Shown here one piece after another: positions 26,774-34,328 of a stretch of DNA of 36,986 nucleotides. The DNA is from Saprospiraceae bacterium (lineage in GTDB: Bacteria > Bacteroidota > Bacteroidia > Chitinophagales > Saprospiraceae). Under the pieces are notes generated by a model that saw nothing but the letters and a program-made list of their open reading frames with translations, did not search any database and was not told the DNA's origin. A program made the position numbers and the translations under genes. The DNA is taken from NCBI GenBank assembly GCA_020850225.1, contig JADZFD010000093.1:1-36986 (forward strand), read 5' to 3'. Positions within the stretch are counted from its first letter, which is position 1, and every line of letters begins with the position of its first letter.

Positions 26774-28210
26774 ATGAGCAACATATCAGGCATAGTAAAA
26801 AGTATTCAAAACATCATGTGGCAAGACACAGGTCTTAATGGTGATGCACAACGCATTGAGCAATTAGGTTGGATGCTTTTTTTAAAAATATTTAGCGATA
26901 AAGACAAAGAATTAGAATTACTGGACGATAAATACACATCGCCCATTCCCGATAAATTTCATTGGGTAAAAGAAAAAGGCAATTGGGCAGGTGATGATGA
27001 AGGAATGACAGGTGATGAATTGCTGAATTTTGTTGACAGAGAATTATTCCCTGCACTTCGTAATTTAGATTTAAGCACAGGCAACCAACGTGCAGTAATT
27101 GTGCGTGAAGTATTTGAAGGCAACAACAACTATATGAAAAGCGGTATCAACATTCGCAAGGTGTTGAATAAGCTGAACGAAATTGATTTTAACATTGCCA
27201 AAGACCGCCACGCTTTTGGTGAATTGTACGAAACCATTTTAAAAGAATTGCAAAGTGCCGGCAAAAGTGGTGAGTTTTACACGCCAAGAGCCATTACGCA
27301 ATTTATTACCGAAATTATTAATCCGCAATTGGGCGAAAAAGTGCTCGACCCAGCTTGCGGAACGGGTGGTTATTTAACTTGTGCCATTGAACATTTAAAA
27401 AAACAAGCAAAAAATATTGAGGAACGAAAAAGCATAGAACAAAACATTGCAGGTTGGGAATACAAACCATTGCCGTATTTGTTGGCAACTACCAATTTGA
27501 TTTTGCACGACATTGAAATACCAAACATTAAATTTGGCGATGCTTTAGACCAGCCTTTAAGCAACTTTACCGAAAAGCACCGTGTAAATGTAATATTGGC
27601 AAATCCTCCTTTTGGTGGCATTGTAGCCAACAACAACGAAAGCAATTTTCCGCAAACCTACCGCACCAAAGAAAGTGCCGACTTGTTTTTAATTTTGATG
27701 ATTCATTTGCTAAAGCAAAACGGACGAGCAGGAATTGTTTTGCCCGATGGCAGCCTTACAGGCGATGGAGTAAAACAACGCATACGCCAAAAATTATTAG
27801 AAGATTGCAACTTGCATACTATTATCCGTTTGCCTAATTCGGTTTTCCAGCCTTATGCCACAGTAGCTACCAACTTATTGTTTTTTGATAAAGGCAAACC
27901 CACCAAAGACGTATGGTATTACGAACACCGTATGCCCGAAGGTTATAAAGCATACAACAAAACAAGACCGATTCAATTAAAAGAGTTTGAACCCATTAAA
28001 AAATGGTGGAACAAACGCAAGGAAAGTGACATCTGTTGGAAAGTAAACATCAAAACCATTATTGAACGTGGTTATGATTTGGATATTAAAAATCCAACAA
28101 AGCCCGAAGAAGAAAAAGAATACAACAGTACTGAACTGATTGAAATGTTAGACGCTTCTTTTGAGAAAAGCCACCAATTGTTGAACCAACTTAAACAGGC
28201 TGTTAAATGA
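26774..28210 (+). CDS. hsdM: Type I restriction-modification methyltransferase HsdM
   Basis: A 478-residue adenine-N6 methyltransferase subunit. The N-terminal HsdM_N helical domain (MSNISGIVKSIQNIMWQDTG...) is followed by the SAM-binding catalytic domain: GKSGEFYTPRAI, motif I VLDPACGTGGYL (about 194-205), and motif IV ILANPPFGG (N6-adenine NPPF). It would methylate half of the bipartite site chosen by HsdS. I start it at ATG 26774; a TTG 78 nt upstream would put hairpin sequence into the protein (TSPKSPKSLERR). Its TGA overlaps the hsdS ATG (ATGA), so the two are coupled. Confidence 0.96.
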   Translation: MSNISGIVKSIQNIMWQDTGLNGDAQRIEQLGWMLFLKIFSDKDKELELLDDKYTSPIPDKFHWVKEKGNWAGDDEGMTGDELLNFVDRELFPALRNLDLSTGNQRAVIVREVFEGNNNYMKSGINIRKVLNKLNEIDFNIAKDRHAFGELYETILKELQSAGKSGEFYTPRAITQFITEIINPQLGEKVLDPACGTGGYLTCAIEHLKKQAKNIEERKSIEQNIAGWEYKPLPYLLATTNLILHDIEIPNIKFGDALDQPLSNFTEKHRVNVILANPPFGGIVANNNESNFPQTYRTKESADLFLILMIHLLKQNGRAGIVLPDGSLTGDGVKQRIRQKLLEDCNLHTIIRLPNSVFQPYATVATNLLFFDKGKPTKDVWYYEHRMPEGYKAYNKTRPIQLKEFEPIKKWWNKRKESDICWKVNIKTIIERGYDLDIKNPTKPEEEKEYNSTELIEMLDASFEKSHQLLNQLKQAVK

Positions 28211-29559
28211 AGTTGACGAAAATTGGTGAATTTTTGAAGCGGAGTAAAATTCCAATAGATATTGAAGACGATATTGAATATAATCGTGTTACAATAAGAA
28301 TCAATCATAATGGTGTTTCATTACGAGATTCTGAAATTGGGAAAAAGATTGGAACTAAAAAACAATTCATTTTAAAAGCAGGACAATTTATTGTTTCAAA
28401 AATTGATGCAAGATATGGGGCATTTGGTATTGCACCAGACGAAGTGGAAGGAGCAATAATTACAGGAAATTTCTGGGCGTATGATGTTGATAAGAAAAAG
28501 GTAAACATCGAATGGTTTAATCAGTTTACAAACTCAGCAGATTTTTATGATATATGCGAAAGAGCCAGTTCAGGTATCACACATAGAAAGTATTTGGATG
28601 AGAAATTCTTTCTAAACTATGAGATTTTATTACCAAATGTAGATGAACAGTTAATTCAAATTGAAAAAATAAAATCTCAAAAGAGTTCATTTAACGAACT
28701 CTCCACCGAACTCACTCACCAACTCACTTTAGTAAAAAAACTCCGTCAGCAAATTTTACAAGATGCGGTGCAAGGCAAACTGGTAGAGCAATCCCGAAAG
28801 CTTTCGGGACCAAAAGACGAACCAGCCAGCGAATTGCTCAAAAAAATAAAAGCAGAAAAAGAAAAACTGATTTCCGAAAAGAAAATCAAAAAAGAAAAAG
28901 AACTGCCACCAATCAAACCCGAAGAAATTCCTTTTGAAATTCCTGAAAATTGGGTGTGGTGTAGGTTGGGGGAGATAACGGATATTCAAAGAGGATCTTC
29001 ACCAAGACCAAAAGGTGATTCAAGATATTTTTCAAAAGTAAAAACAGATTTCAATTGGATAACAATAAGCGATATTTCTAATTATTGTCAAGATTCTGTT
29101 CTATTAGAAACAAGAGAACATTTAACTGAAGAAGGCTCAAGGCATAGTAGATATGTTGATATTGATGAATTCATTATTGCTGTAAGCGGTTCTACAACTG
29201 GTAAATGTTGTATTACAGGTATTAATGGATTTATTTATGATGGTTTAGCTGTTGCCAAAATCATAAACAATGGATTATTTTCTATGTTTTTATTGAATTA
29301 TATGATGAGCCTATATTCTAAAATAAATGACTCAAAAAGTGGAGCATCTTTTCCTAATATAAATACAGAATATTTAAACAATTTATTAATCCCCCTCCCT
29401 CCACTCTCCGAACAAACCCGCATCGTTCAAAAATTAGATGAACTGATGCAGTATTGCAATGAGTTAGAAGCAAGCATTAAAGAAAGTCAATCCCAAAATG
29501 AAAAACTATTGCAACAGGTGTTGAGAGAGGCGTTGAGGAAAGAAGTAGTGGAAGTTTAA
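28207..29559 (+). CDS. hsdS: Type I specificity subunit HsdS
   Basis: A 450-residue specificity subunit with two target-recognition domains (about 1-150 and 245-400), each followed by a helical spacer (about 150-235; 405-450, ending ELEASIKESQSQNEKLLQQV). The TRDs differ, as expected for a bipartite target. The domain borders show typical phrases: ILLPNVDEQLIQIEKI, DAVQGKLVEQ, DEPASELLKKIKAEKEKLI, NWVWCRLGEI, and LLIPLPPLSEQTRIVQKLDEL. An 18-bp perfect palindrome encodes SRKLSG (residues 196-201) exactly in frame in the central linker, where relatives usually have only a couple of residues. The recognition sequence cannot be predicted from here. Confidence 0.95.
   Translation: MKLTKIGEFLKRSKIPIDIEDDIEYNRVTIRINHNGVSLRDSEIGKKIGTKKQFILKAGQFIVSKIDARYGAFGIAPDEVEGAIITGNFWAYDVDKKKVNIEWFNQFTNSADFYDICERASSGITHRKYLDEKFFLNYEILLPNVDEQLIQIEKIKSQKSSFNELSTELTHQLTLVKKLRQQILQDAVQGKLVEQSRKLSGPKDEPASELLKKIKAEKEKLISEKKIKKEKELPPIKPEEIPFEIPENWVWCRLGEITDIQRGSSPRPKGDSRYFSKVKTDFNWITISDISNYCQDSVLLETREHLTEEGSRHSRYVDIDEFIIAVSGSTTGKCCITGINGFIYDGLAVAKIINNGLFSMFLLNYMMSLYSKINDSKSGASFPNINTEYLNNLLIPLPPLSEQTRIVQKLDELMQYCNELEASIKESQSQNEKLLQQVLREALRKEVVEV
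28792..28809. repeat. 18-bp palindrome inside hsdS
   Basis: TCCCGAAAGCTTTCGGGA, a perfect palindrome identical to the copy at 33770-33787 and related to the one at 23569-23586 (TCCCGATAGCTATCGGGA). It occupies exactly six codons of hsdS. Confidence 0.95.
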
Positions 29560-29577
29560 AAAAAATAATAAGAAACA

Positions 29578-31740
29578 ATGAGTGAAGATTTCATAAAAGA
29601 GTTAGACGACCTTTACATTCGCTACGGGTATGAGCCACGCAAAAGCAAGGCTACTCGTGTTTATTTGTTTACCAAAAGCATTTACAACGGTGCTGACATT
29701 GTAAAAACGGGCACTGATGAAGAAGCAGAGGAATTAAGGAAACAATATGCAGGTTCGGGTTATGCTGTTAAAGTAAGAGATTTCAAAAACATTGAAGAAG
29801 CAGAGGATTATCTTTTTAAAGACTTCTTCAAAGCAGATGGTGTAATTCAAAACCTTAAAAGGCGTTATGAAACCTTCGTTGGCAAATTGATGAACAATTT
29901 GCCCGAAAATGCAAAGTATCAATACATCAGAAGCTCATACGATTATACAAACTACAAACTTGACCAAGACGACACAAAAACCATTTCCATTGGTGCAGAT
30001 GATGACAGTAATGCTTTAGTTGCAAAAATTACCAAACAAATAAACGAACACGTTGGTCCTCTTTTAATCATTCTTGAAGCTGCCGCAGGTTATGGAAAAA
30101 CCTGTACTGCCTATGAAATTTTAAATGAGTTCATTTCCATACCATCGAACAAACTTCCATTCTTTACTGAACTTTCAAGAGATAGAAAGGCATCTATCTT
30201 CAAACACATTTTGGCATTTGAAATTGAAGAGCAGTTCTCAAATCGTGTAGATTCAAATGTGGTAATTCATCAAATCAAGAAAGGTCGAATTCCACTTATC
30301 ATTGACGGTTTTGACGAGTTAATTTCAAAAGATTTTTCTTTTTCATCAAACCAATTTGAACAGGTTGAAAGTATGCTTTCAACAATTGTTGATTTGCTGA
30401 CCGACAACGCCAAAGTTATTATCACTTCACGTAAAACAGCCATCTTCAATAGCGAAGAATTTCACAATTGGATGATTGACCGTAATATTGATTACACTCT
30501 TTCAAAAGTTACCATTTCAGAACCATCTATTGAAAATTGGCTTCCAAAAGAAAGACTTGAGATTGTACAGTCCAACAATTTTCCCGTTGAGCAAATTGCA
30601 AACCCTGTTCTGCTTACATACTTGCGTTATGTGAAAATTGAAGAACTCAAAGAAATGGGTGTTGAAGGTAAATCCATTGTTGACCGATACTTCGACTTCT
30701 TACTAACAAGGGAGCAAACAAGACAAGGTTTATTAATAGAGCCTGAAACACAATTAAGAATTTTCAGAAAATTAGTTCGCTTCTTAACTGAATGGGATGT
30801 AAAGGCAGAATCAAAAGAATTTATTAAAGATTTAATCCTTGATTACAACAAGACCATTTTAGAAGAAACCAAAAAGAAATACACTCCCGACAAAAGACCT
30901 AGAACAGACCAACTTGCAGATATACTTTCAAACCACGCCTTTTTAGATAGAAAGGAAAAGGGAATGATTGGAATAGTGAATGAATTTGTTTTGGGTACGC
31001 TAATCGGAGAAAATTTAATTTTAGGTAAATACTTGCAGTACAGCACAAACTTTTATGAGAAATTATCTCAAATGTTTGCTTTGCTTGCTATTCAAGCCTA
31101 TCAAGTACAGCCCAAAGAAAATAAGGAAAAGCTTTGGACAGTATTTAATGAATATCCGTTCCCTTTCGACCCTCAATTCTATTTCAAAATTGACATAGAT
31201 TTCAAAAATGAAATTGTACGGAATTACAAACAAGCAATTCTCAACGATTTTACTTTAGAGAATTATTCATTTACAAAACAAGGGCAGTTTGAATCGGCAA
31301 TTTTTACGGCTTGCACATTTACTAATTGTGATTTTTCATTTGAAGCATTCAAAAACTCTTCATTTGTAAATTGCAGATTCTTCAACTGCCACTTGGTTGA
31401 TACCGGAGTTGCTTATTCCGACACTTATTTTACAATATTTGGATGCACAGGAGACAATGGCTTTGTTCAGAAGATATTCGATTGTGAGGAAGTAAAAACA
31501 AACGAAAATGTAAATGTTGAAAAGGAGATTCTTGACCTCTATTTCAAGAAAGGAAGTTTTAAGCCACGCCACAGACAACTTTCACACATTAAGAATGAAC
31601 TTTCAGAATTAGACACTAAATCTGTAAGCAGAGTTTTACACAAACTTGAAGCCGAAAGTATCATTCAGCTGAATGGCGACTTGAGCTTCTTAACTCGTCA
31701 GGGAATTTCTTACTACAACGATAAATATAGAAATAGTTAA
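29578..31740 (+). CDS. STAND/NACHT-like NTPase with pentapeptide-like and winged-helix ends
   Basis: A 720-residue protein. Residues 1-130 form an unassigned charged N-terminal domain. An NTPase of the STAND/NACHT kind follows: Walker A EAAAGYGKT (167-175), Walker B PLIIDGFDELI (239-249), the sensor-like IITSRKT (281-287), and the winged segment NPVLLTYLR. Residues about 400-550 are helical. Residues 558-610 resemble pentapeptide repeats (FTLENYSF, ACTFTNCDFS, SSFVNCRFFNC). The last 70 residues (KNELSELDTKSVSRVLHKLEAESI...) look like a winged helix. Bacterial STAND proteins often act as phage sensors that oligomerise on recognition. It starts 18 bp after hsdS and is followed 3 bp later by a RelA/SpoT-domain gene, so all are one operon. 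The specific trigger is unknown. Confidence 0.75.
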   Translation: MSEDFIKELDDLYIRYGYEPRKSKATRVYLFTKSIYNGADIVKTGTDEEAEELRKQYAGSGYAVKVRDFKNIEEAEDYLFKDFFKADGVIQNLKRRYETFVGKLMNNLPENAKYQYIRSSYDYTNYKLDQDDTKTISIGADDDSNALVAKITKQINEHVGPLLIILEAAAGYGKTCTAYEILNEFISIPSNKLPFFTELSRDRKASIFKHILAFEIEEQFSNRVDSNVVIHQIKKGRIPLIIDGFDELISKDFSFSSNQFEQVESMLSTIVDLLTDNAKVIITSRKTAIFNSEEFHNWMIDRNIDYTLSKVTISEPSIENWLPKERLEIVQSNNFPVEQIANPVLLTYLRYVKIEELKEMGVEGKSIVDRYFDFLLTREQTRQGLLIEPETQLRIFRKLVRFLTEWDVKAESKEFIKDLILDYNKTILEETKKKYTPDKRPRTDQLADILSNHAFLDRKEKGMIGIVNEFVLGTLIGENLILGKYLQYSTNFYEKLSQMFALLAIQAYQVQPKENKEKLWTVFNEYPFPFDPQFYFKIDIDFKNEIVRNYKQAILNDFTLENYSFTKQGQFESAIFTACTFTNCDFSFEAFKNSSFVNCRFFNCHLVDTGVAYSDTYFTIFGCTGDNGFVQKIFDCEEVKTNENVNVEKEILDLYFKKGSFKPRHRQLSHIKNELSELDTKSVSRVLHKLEAESIIQLNGDLSFLTRQGISYYNDKYRNS

Positions 31741-31743
31741 GCG

Positions 31744-32640
31744 ATGTCGGAATACGGTTTAGAAATAATTGAAAAGCGTTTAAAGGAAAAACTTGTTAAT
31801 GAATTAACGAGAACAGGACTTTTATTTCGCTTGTTTTCAAGAGTAAAAGAACAAACTTCGATAGACGAGAAATTCACACGAAAGACTTATTCAGCTGACA
31901 CTGAATTAATGCAAGACCTGATTGGGTTTCGTATTACAACCTATTTCAGTGATGATGTGAAGATAGTCGTTGACTTATGTGAAAAAATATTTGGTAAAGT
32001 TGAATTGATTTATGATGAACCTTCTTCGGAAGTTTTTAAACCACTTCGCAAAAATATGATTTGCCGAATGCCTGGGTATGAAACGGGAGTGTTTCAGGAA
32101 TTGAAACCGAATAATCCTCAATATGAGCTAATCGACAACACATTTGAAATTCAATTCAGGACAACACTTTCCGAAGGATGGCACGAAGTTGACCACTTAA
32201 TGCGATACAAGTGTAAGCCTGATTGGGAGCCTCTTGCAACTGAAGGCAGAATGTTAAACGGAATTTATGCAACACTTGAAACTAACGACCAAGCTCTAAA
32301 AGCTTTGTTTGATGATATTTCATATCAACACTACAAGGCTAAGAAATGGGAAGCAATGTTGCGTAACAAACTTCGCTTACGCTTTCTACTAAAAGAACTT
32401 GATGCTGAAATTGTCAATTACTTAAATGAGAATATAGAAGTTGGTAAAAAGCAATTCAAGTTGAATAGAAACAAAATTTTGAAAACCTATATAGACTCTA
32501 CTCTTGCTTTTCCAGTAACATTTGACAATTGGATGTATTTCATTAATTACTGTTTTTTGAAAGATGATTTCATTACTTCAAAGACACAGCCAATTTTATT
32601 AGACGAATTTGAATTAGCATTTAATGGACAAGAGAAATAG
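31744..32640 (+). CDS. RelA/SpoT synthetase-domain protein
   Basis: A 298-residue protein whose first 160 residues match the (p)ppGpp synthetase fold. The ATP-binding set is RVKEQTSIDEK (R33, K35, S39, K43). The metal aspartate is D58 in MQDLIGFRITTYF. GY (111-112) is a candidate G-loop, though the usual GYQSxH histidine is missing. The catalytic glutamate is in FEIQFRT (E135), and HEVDHLMRYK follows. No HD hydrolase domain, TGS or ACT domain is present, so it is not a long RSH. The C-terminal 130 residues are unassigned and helical. Small synthetases of this kind include ToxSAS toxins that pyrophosphorylate tRNA or nucleotides. It is 3 bp downstream of the NTPase gene and is probably its partner (inference). 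Confidence 0.8.
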   Translation: MSEYGLEIIEKRLKEKLVNELTRTGLLFRLFSRVKEQTSIDEKFTRKTYSADTELMQDLIGFRITTYFSDDVKIVVDLCEKIFGKVELIYDEPSSEVFKPLRKNMICRMPGYETGVFQELKPNNPQYELIDNTFEIQFRTTLSEGWHEVDHLMRYKCKPDWEPLATEGRMLNGIYATLETNDQALKALFDDISYQHYKAKKWEAMLRNKLRLRFLLKELDAEIVNYLNENIEVGKKQFKLNRNKILKTYIDSTLAFPVTFDNWMYFINYCFLKDDFITSKTQPILLDEFELAFNGQEK

Positions 32641-32854
32641 CCAACGCATTTTGCAAGCACATTACCAAAGCCGCACAAGCCCAAGCATAGACAAAGCTTT
32701 GTCAAAGAGCCTGCAAAGCCACCGCAAGAAAAATTGTTTTTAAAAAATTTCCCGACCCTTCAAAAAAATAAAAAACGCCACCCACAGCTAACATTCAATG
32801 ACACAGAAACTCAATACTGACAATGGTTTGCAAAGACAGCCGAACAGAACCACT
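32641..32854. other. C/A-rich, G-poor spacer after the RelA/SpoT gene
   Basis: No gene is visible. It has the same plus-strand C/A richness as 22975-23660 and opens with CCAACGC, also seen at 23621-23627. A 14-bp palindrome, GACAAAGCTTTGTC, is at 32690-32703. It belongs to the 3' tail of the putative large cassette. Confidence 0.5.
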
Positions 32855-32990
32855 GGCTATAACAAGGTATTGCCAAAATGGCGGCAGAAGTGCTACTATG
32901 AAACATTTGTGCAAGGTTCAACTGTTGTGCTACTATTGAACTTTAGTGCTAATAACCCGCCACTTCGGCAATACCCAAACCGTTATAGCC
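32855..32990. repeat. attC-like imperfect inverted repeat (site D)
   Basis: A 136-bp structure. Left box GGCTATAAC (32855-32863) and right box GTTATAGCC (32982-32990) are exact reverse complements. The inner left arm GGTATTGCCAAAATGGCGG (32866-32884) pairs with 32957-32975 at 17 of 19 positions; both mismatches are A-C on top and T-G on the bottom strand, so the bottom strand folds better. Spacers are 2 nt left and 6 nt right. The centre contains a repeated GTGCTACTAT. It separates the hsd/NTPase/RelA block from the VWA gene. Confidence 0.7.
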
Positions 32991-33041
32991 ATTTTAGGAC
33001 GACAAATAAATAACAAGCAACCACAATTAAAAAGAAAAAAT

Positions 33042-33687
33042 ATGGAAAAGAAACATCAAGTGCATAACCTAATAATTTTGGACGAAAGTGGCTCTATGGA
33101 ATCTATAAAGACCACAATTATCCAAGGTTTTAATGAACTAGTACAAACAATTCAAGGAATTGAAAAACAATTTCCTGAACAAGAACACTTTATTTCATTT
33201 GTATCGTTCAACGGCTTAGGATAAAAAATTACTTCACTATATTGACCCTGCTAGTAAACTGAAACAAATTGACGACAAAACCTATACACCTGACGCTTCT
33301 ACTCCTTTATTCGATGCGATGGGTTTTAGCATAAACAAACTTAAACAATCCTTACAAGGACAAACTGAATATAATGTGCTTGTGACCATATTAACAGATG
33401 GTGAAGAAAACGCTTCAAAAGAATTTTCAGGAAACGACATCAAAAAGCTTGTTGAAGAACTAAAACAAAATCGCTGGACATTTACATATATTGGGACAGA
33501 CCACGATGTTGAAAAAATTGCAATTTCACTTTCAATCAATAATACAATGGTTTTTGAAAAGAATGAAGCTGACATTAAAGAAATGTTCCTAAAAGAACAA
33601 TGTGCAAGAGCAAATTATAGCAGAAAGATTCGTTCTAATAAAGATACATCATCAAACTATTTTGAAGACACAGAAGATAACAATTAA
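33042..33687 (+). pseudogene. VWA-domain protein gene with a frameshift
   Basis: The reading frame opens at ATG 33042 (MEKKHQVHNLIILDESGSM) with the MIDAS motif DESGS and runs to a TAA at 33222-33224 just after FVSFNGLG. The homologous continuation is in another frame: KKLLHYIDPASKLKQIDD, then TPDASTPLFDAMGFS, TILTDGEENASKEFSG and IGTDHDVEKIAISL, to 33687. Adding one base near 33220 (in GGATAAAAAA) would join them into an intact protein of about 214 residues. The PDASTPLFDA segment carries the MIDAS threonine. It may be a real mutation or a homopolymer error. The gene is flanked tightly by repeats D and E, as a one-gene cassette would be. Its function is unknown. Confidence 0.8.
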
Positions 33688-33700
33688 AAGAAATAAAAAC

Positions 33701-33850
33701 GGCTACTAACAAGCAGTTTGGCAATATGGCGGGTGAAGTACTACTATTGGGCGAAAGTGTAAGGTTGAATCCCGAAAGCTTTCGGGATAATTCTATTGAA
33801 CTTTTCTGCTAAATTGCCGCCACATCGCCAATTTGCCGGACTTTATCGCA
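33701..33850. repeat. attC-like imperfect inverted repeat (site E)
   Basis: Left box GGCTACTAAC (33701-33710) is the site D box with one extra base. The left arm GCAGTTTGGCAATATGGCGG (33713-33732) pairs at 16 of 20 positions with 33817-33836. The loop shares phrases with site D (GAAGTnCTACTAT, GTGnAAGGTT, CTATTGAACTTT, TGCTAA) and contains an 18-bp palindrome. The right box is degenerate (CTTTATCGC), so the right border is uncertain. Confidence 0.6.
33770..33787. repeat. 18-bp palindrome in the loop of site E
   Basis: TCCCGAAAGCTTTCGGGA, identical to the copy in hsdS. In site D, the corresponding loop position has no palindrome, so it looks like a later insertion into the repeat. Confidence 0.95.
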
Positions 33851-33877
33851 ATCCTACTGAAACCCACGTCCAAAAAA

Positions 33878-33890
33878 GAAAAGTTCACCA
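33878..33890 (+). promoter_or_regulatory. Candidate AraC operator, copy 1
   Basis: GAAAAGTTCACCA is repeated exactly at 34329-34341. This copy lies 23-35 bp upstream of a TATCTTTG -7 box (33913-33920), where an activator would sit, before the araC-type gene. AraC proteins bind direct repeats, so autoregulation is plausible. Confidence 0.45.
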
Positions 33891-33912
33891 TAGATAGCTT
33901 TCCAGAAAACTA

Positions 33913-33920
33913 TATCTTTG
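33913..33920 (+). promoter_or_regulatory. -7 box of the AraC-type regulator gene
   Basis: TATCTTTG matches TAnnTTTG exactly, 23 nt before the ATG at 33944. No TTG is present at -33, consistent with an activator-dependent promoter. Confidence 0.5.
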
Positions 33921-33943
33921 TAATATTTTTTTGATTAGAGTAA

Positions 33944-34321
33944 ATGGAACAAACTGAACGAAAAGTATTAAACCGAAACAAAGAAATTACTGATAACTAC
34001 TTTCAGTTTTTGGACAAGCATATCGCAGATGTGGTTTCGGGAAATGTTGACGAATTTATGGAAATAAACAAAATTGCAAGAGAGTTATTTCTGTCACACA
34101 AACATTTGACCGACATTGTACAAAAAGAAACTGGAAATCATCCTTGTCATTTTTATGACCTTAAAATTCTTGATGAAGCCAAAAGAATGCTTTTCGAAAC
34201 AAATAAATCTATTGCAGAAATAGCAAAGATACTCACTTATGACCCTTCCAACTTTTCAAAATTCTTCAAAAAAATCATTGGACAAACACCAGGACAATTC
34301 CGAAAAGAAAACAAAAAATAA
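33944..34321 (+). CDS. Short AraC-family regulator
   Basis: A 125-residue protein that is nearly all DNA-binding domain: the two HTHs of the AraC/XylS fold occupy about residues 35-122. The first is in INKIARELFLSHKHLTDIVQKETG; the second is the classic SIAEIAKILTYDPSNFSKFFKKIIGQTPGQFRK. No sugar-binding or other sensory domain is present. An exact 13-bp repeat lies on both sides of the gene, before it and before the dehydrogenase remnant, suggesting it controls itself and that gene. The 93-bp spacer after site E contains its promoter. Confidence 0.9.
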   Translation: MEQTERKVLNRNKEITDNYFQFLDKHIADVVSGNVDEFMEINKIARELFLSHKHLTDIVQKETGNHPCHFYDLKILDEAKRMLFETNKSIAEIAKILTYDPSNFSKFFKKIIGQTPGQFRKENKK

Positions 34322-34328
34322 AAGTTCC

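Noticed and set aside
22900-34000. Classical integron integrase (intI) and attI
   Set aside because: No tyrosine recombinase with catalytic residues is encoded in the window; the only integrase is an N-terminal fragment at 35925-36167 of the IS91-associated kind.
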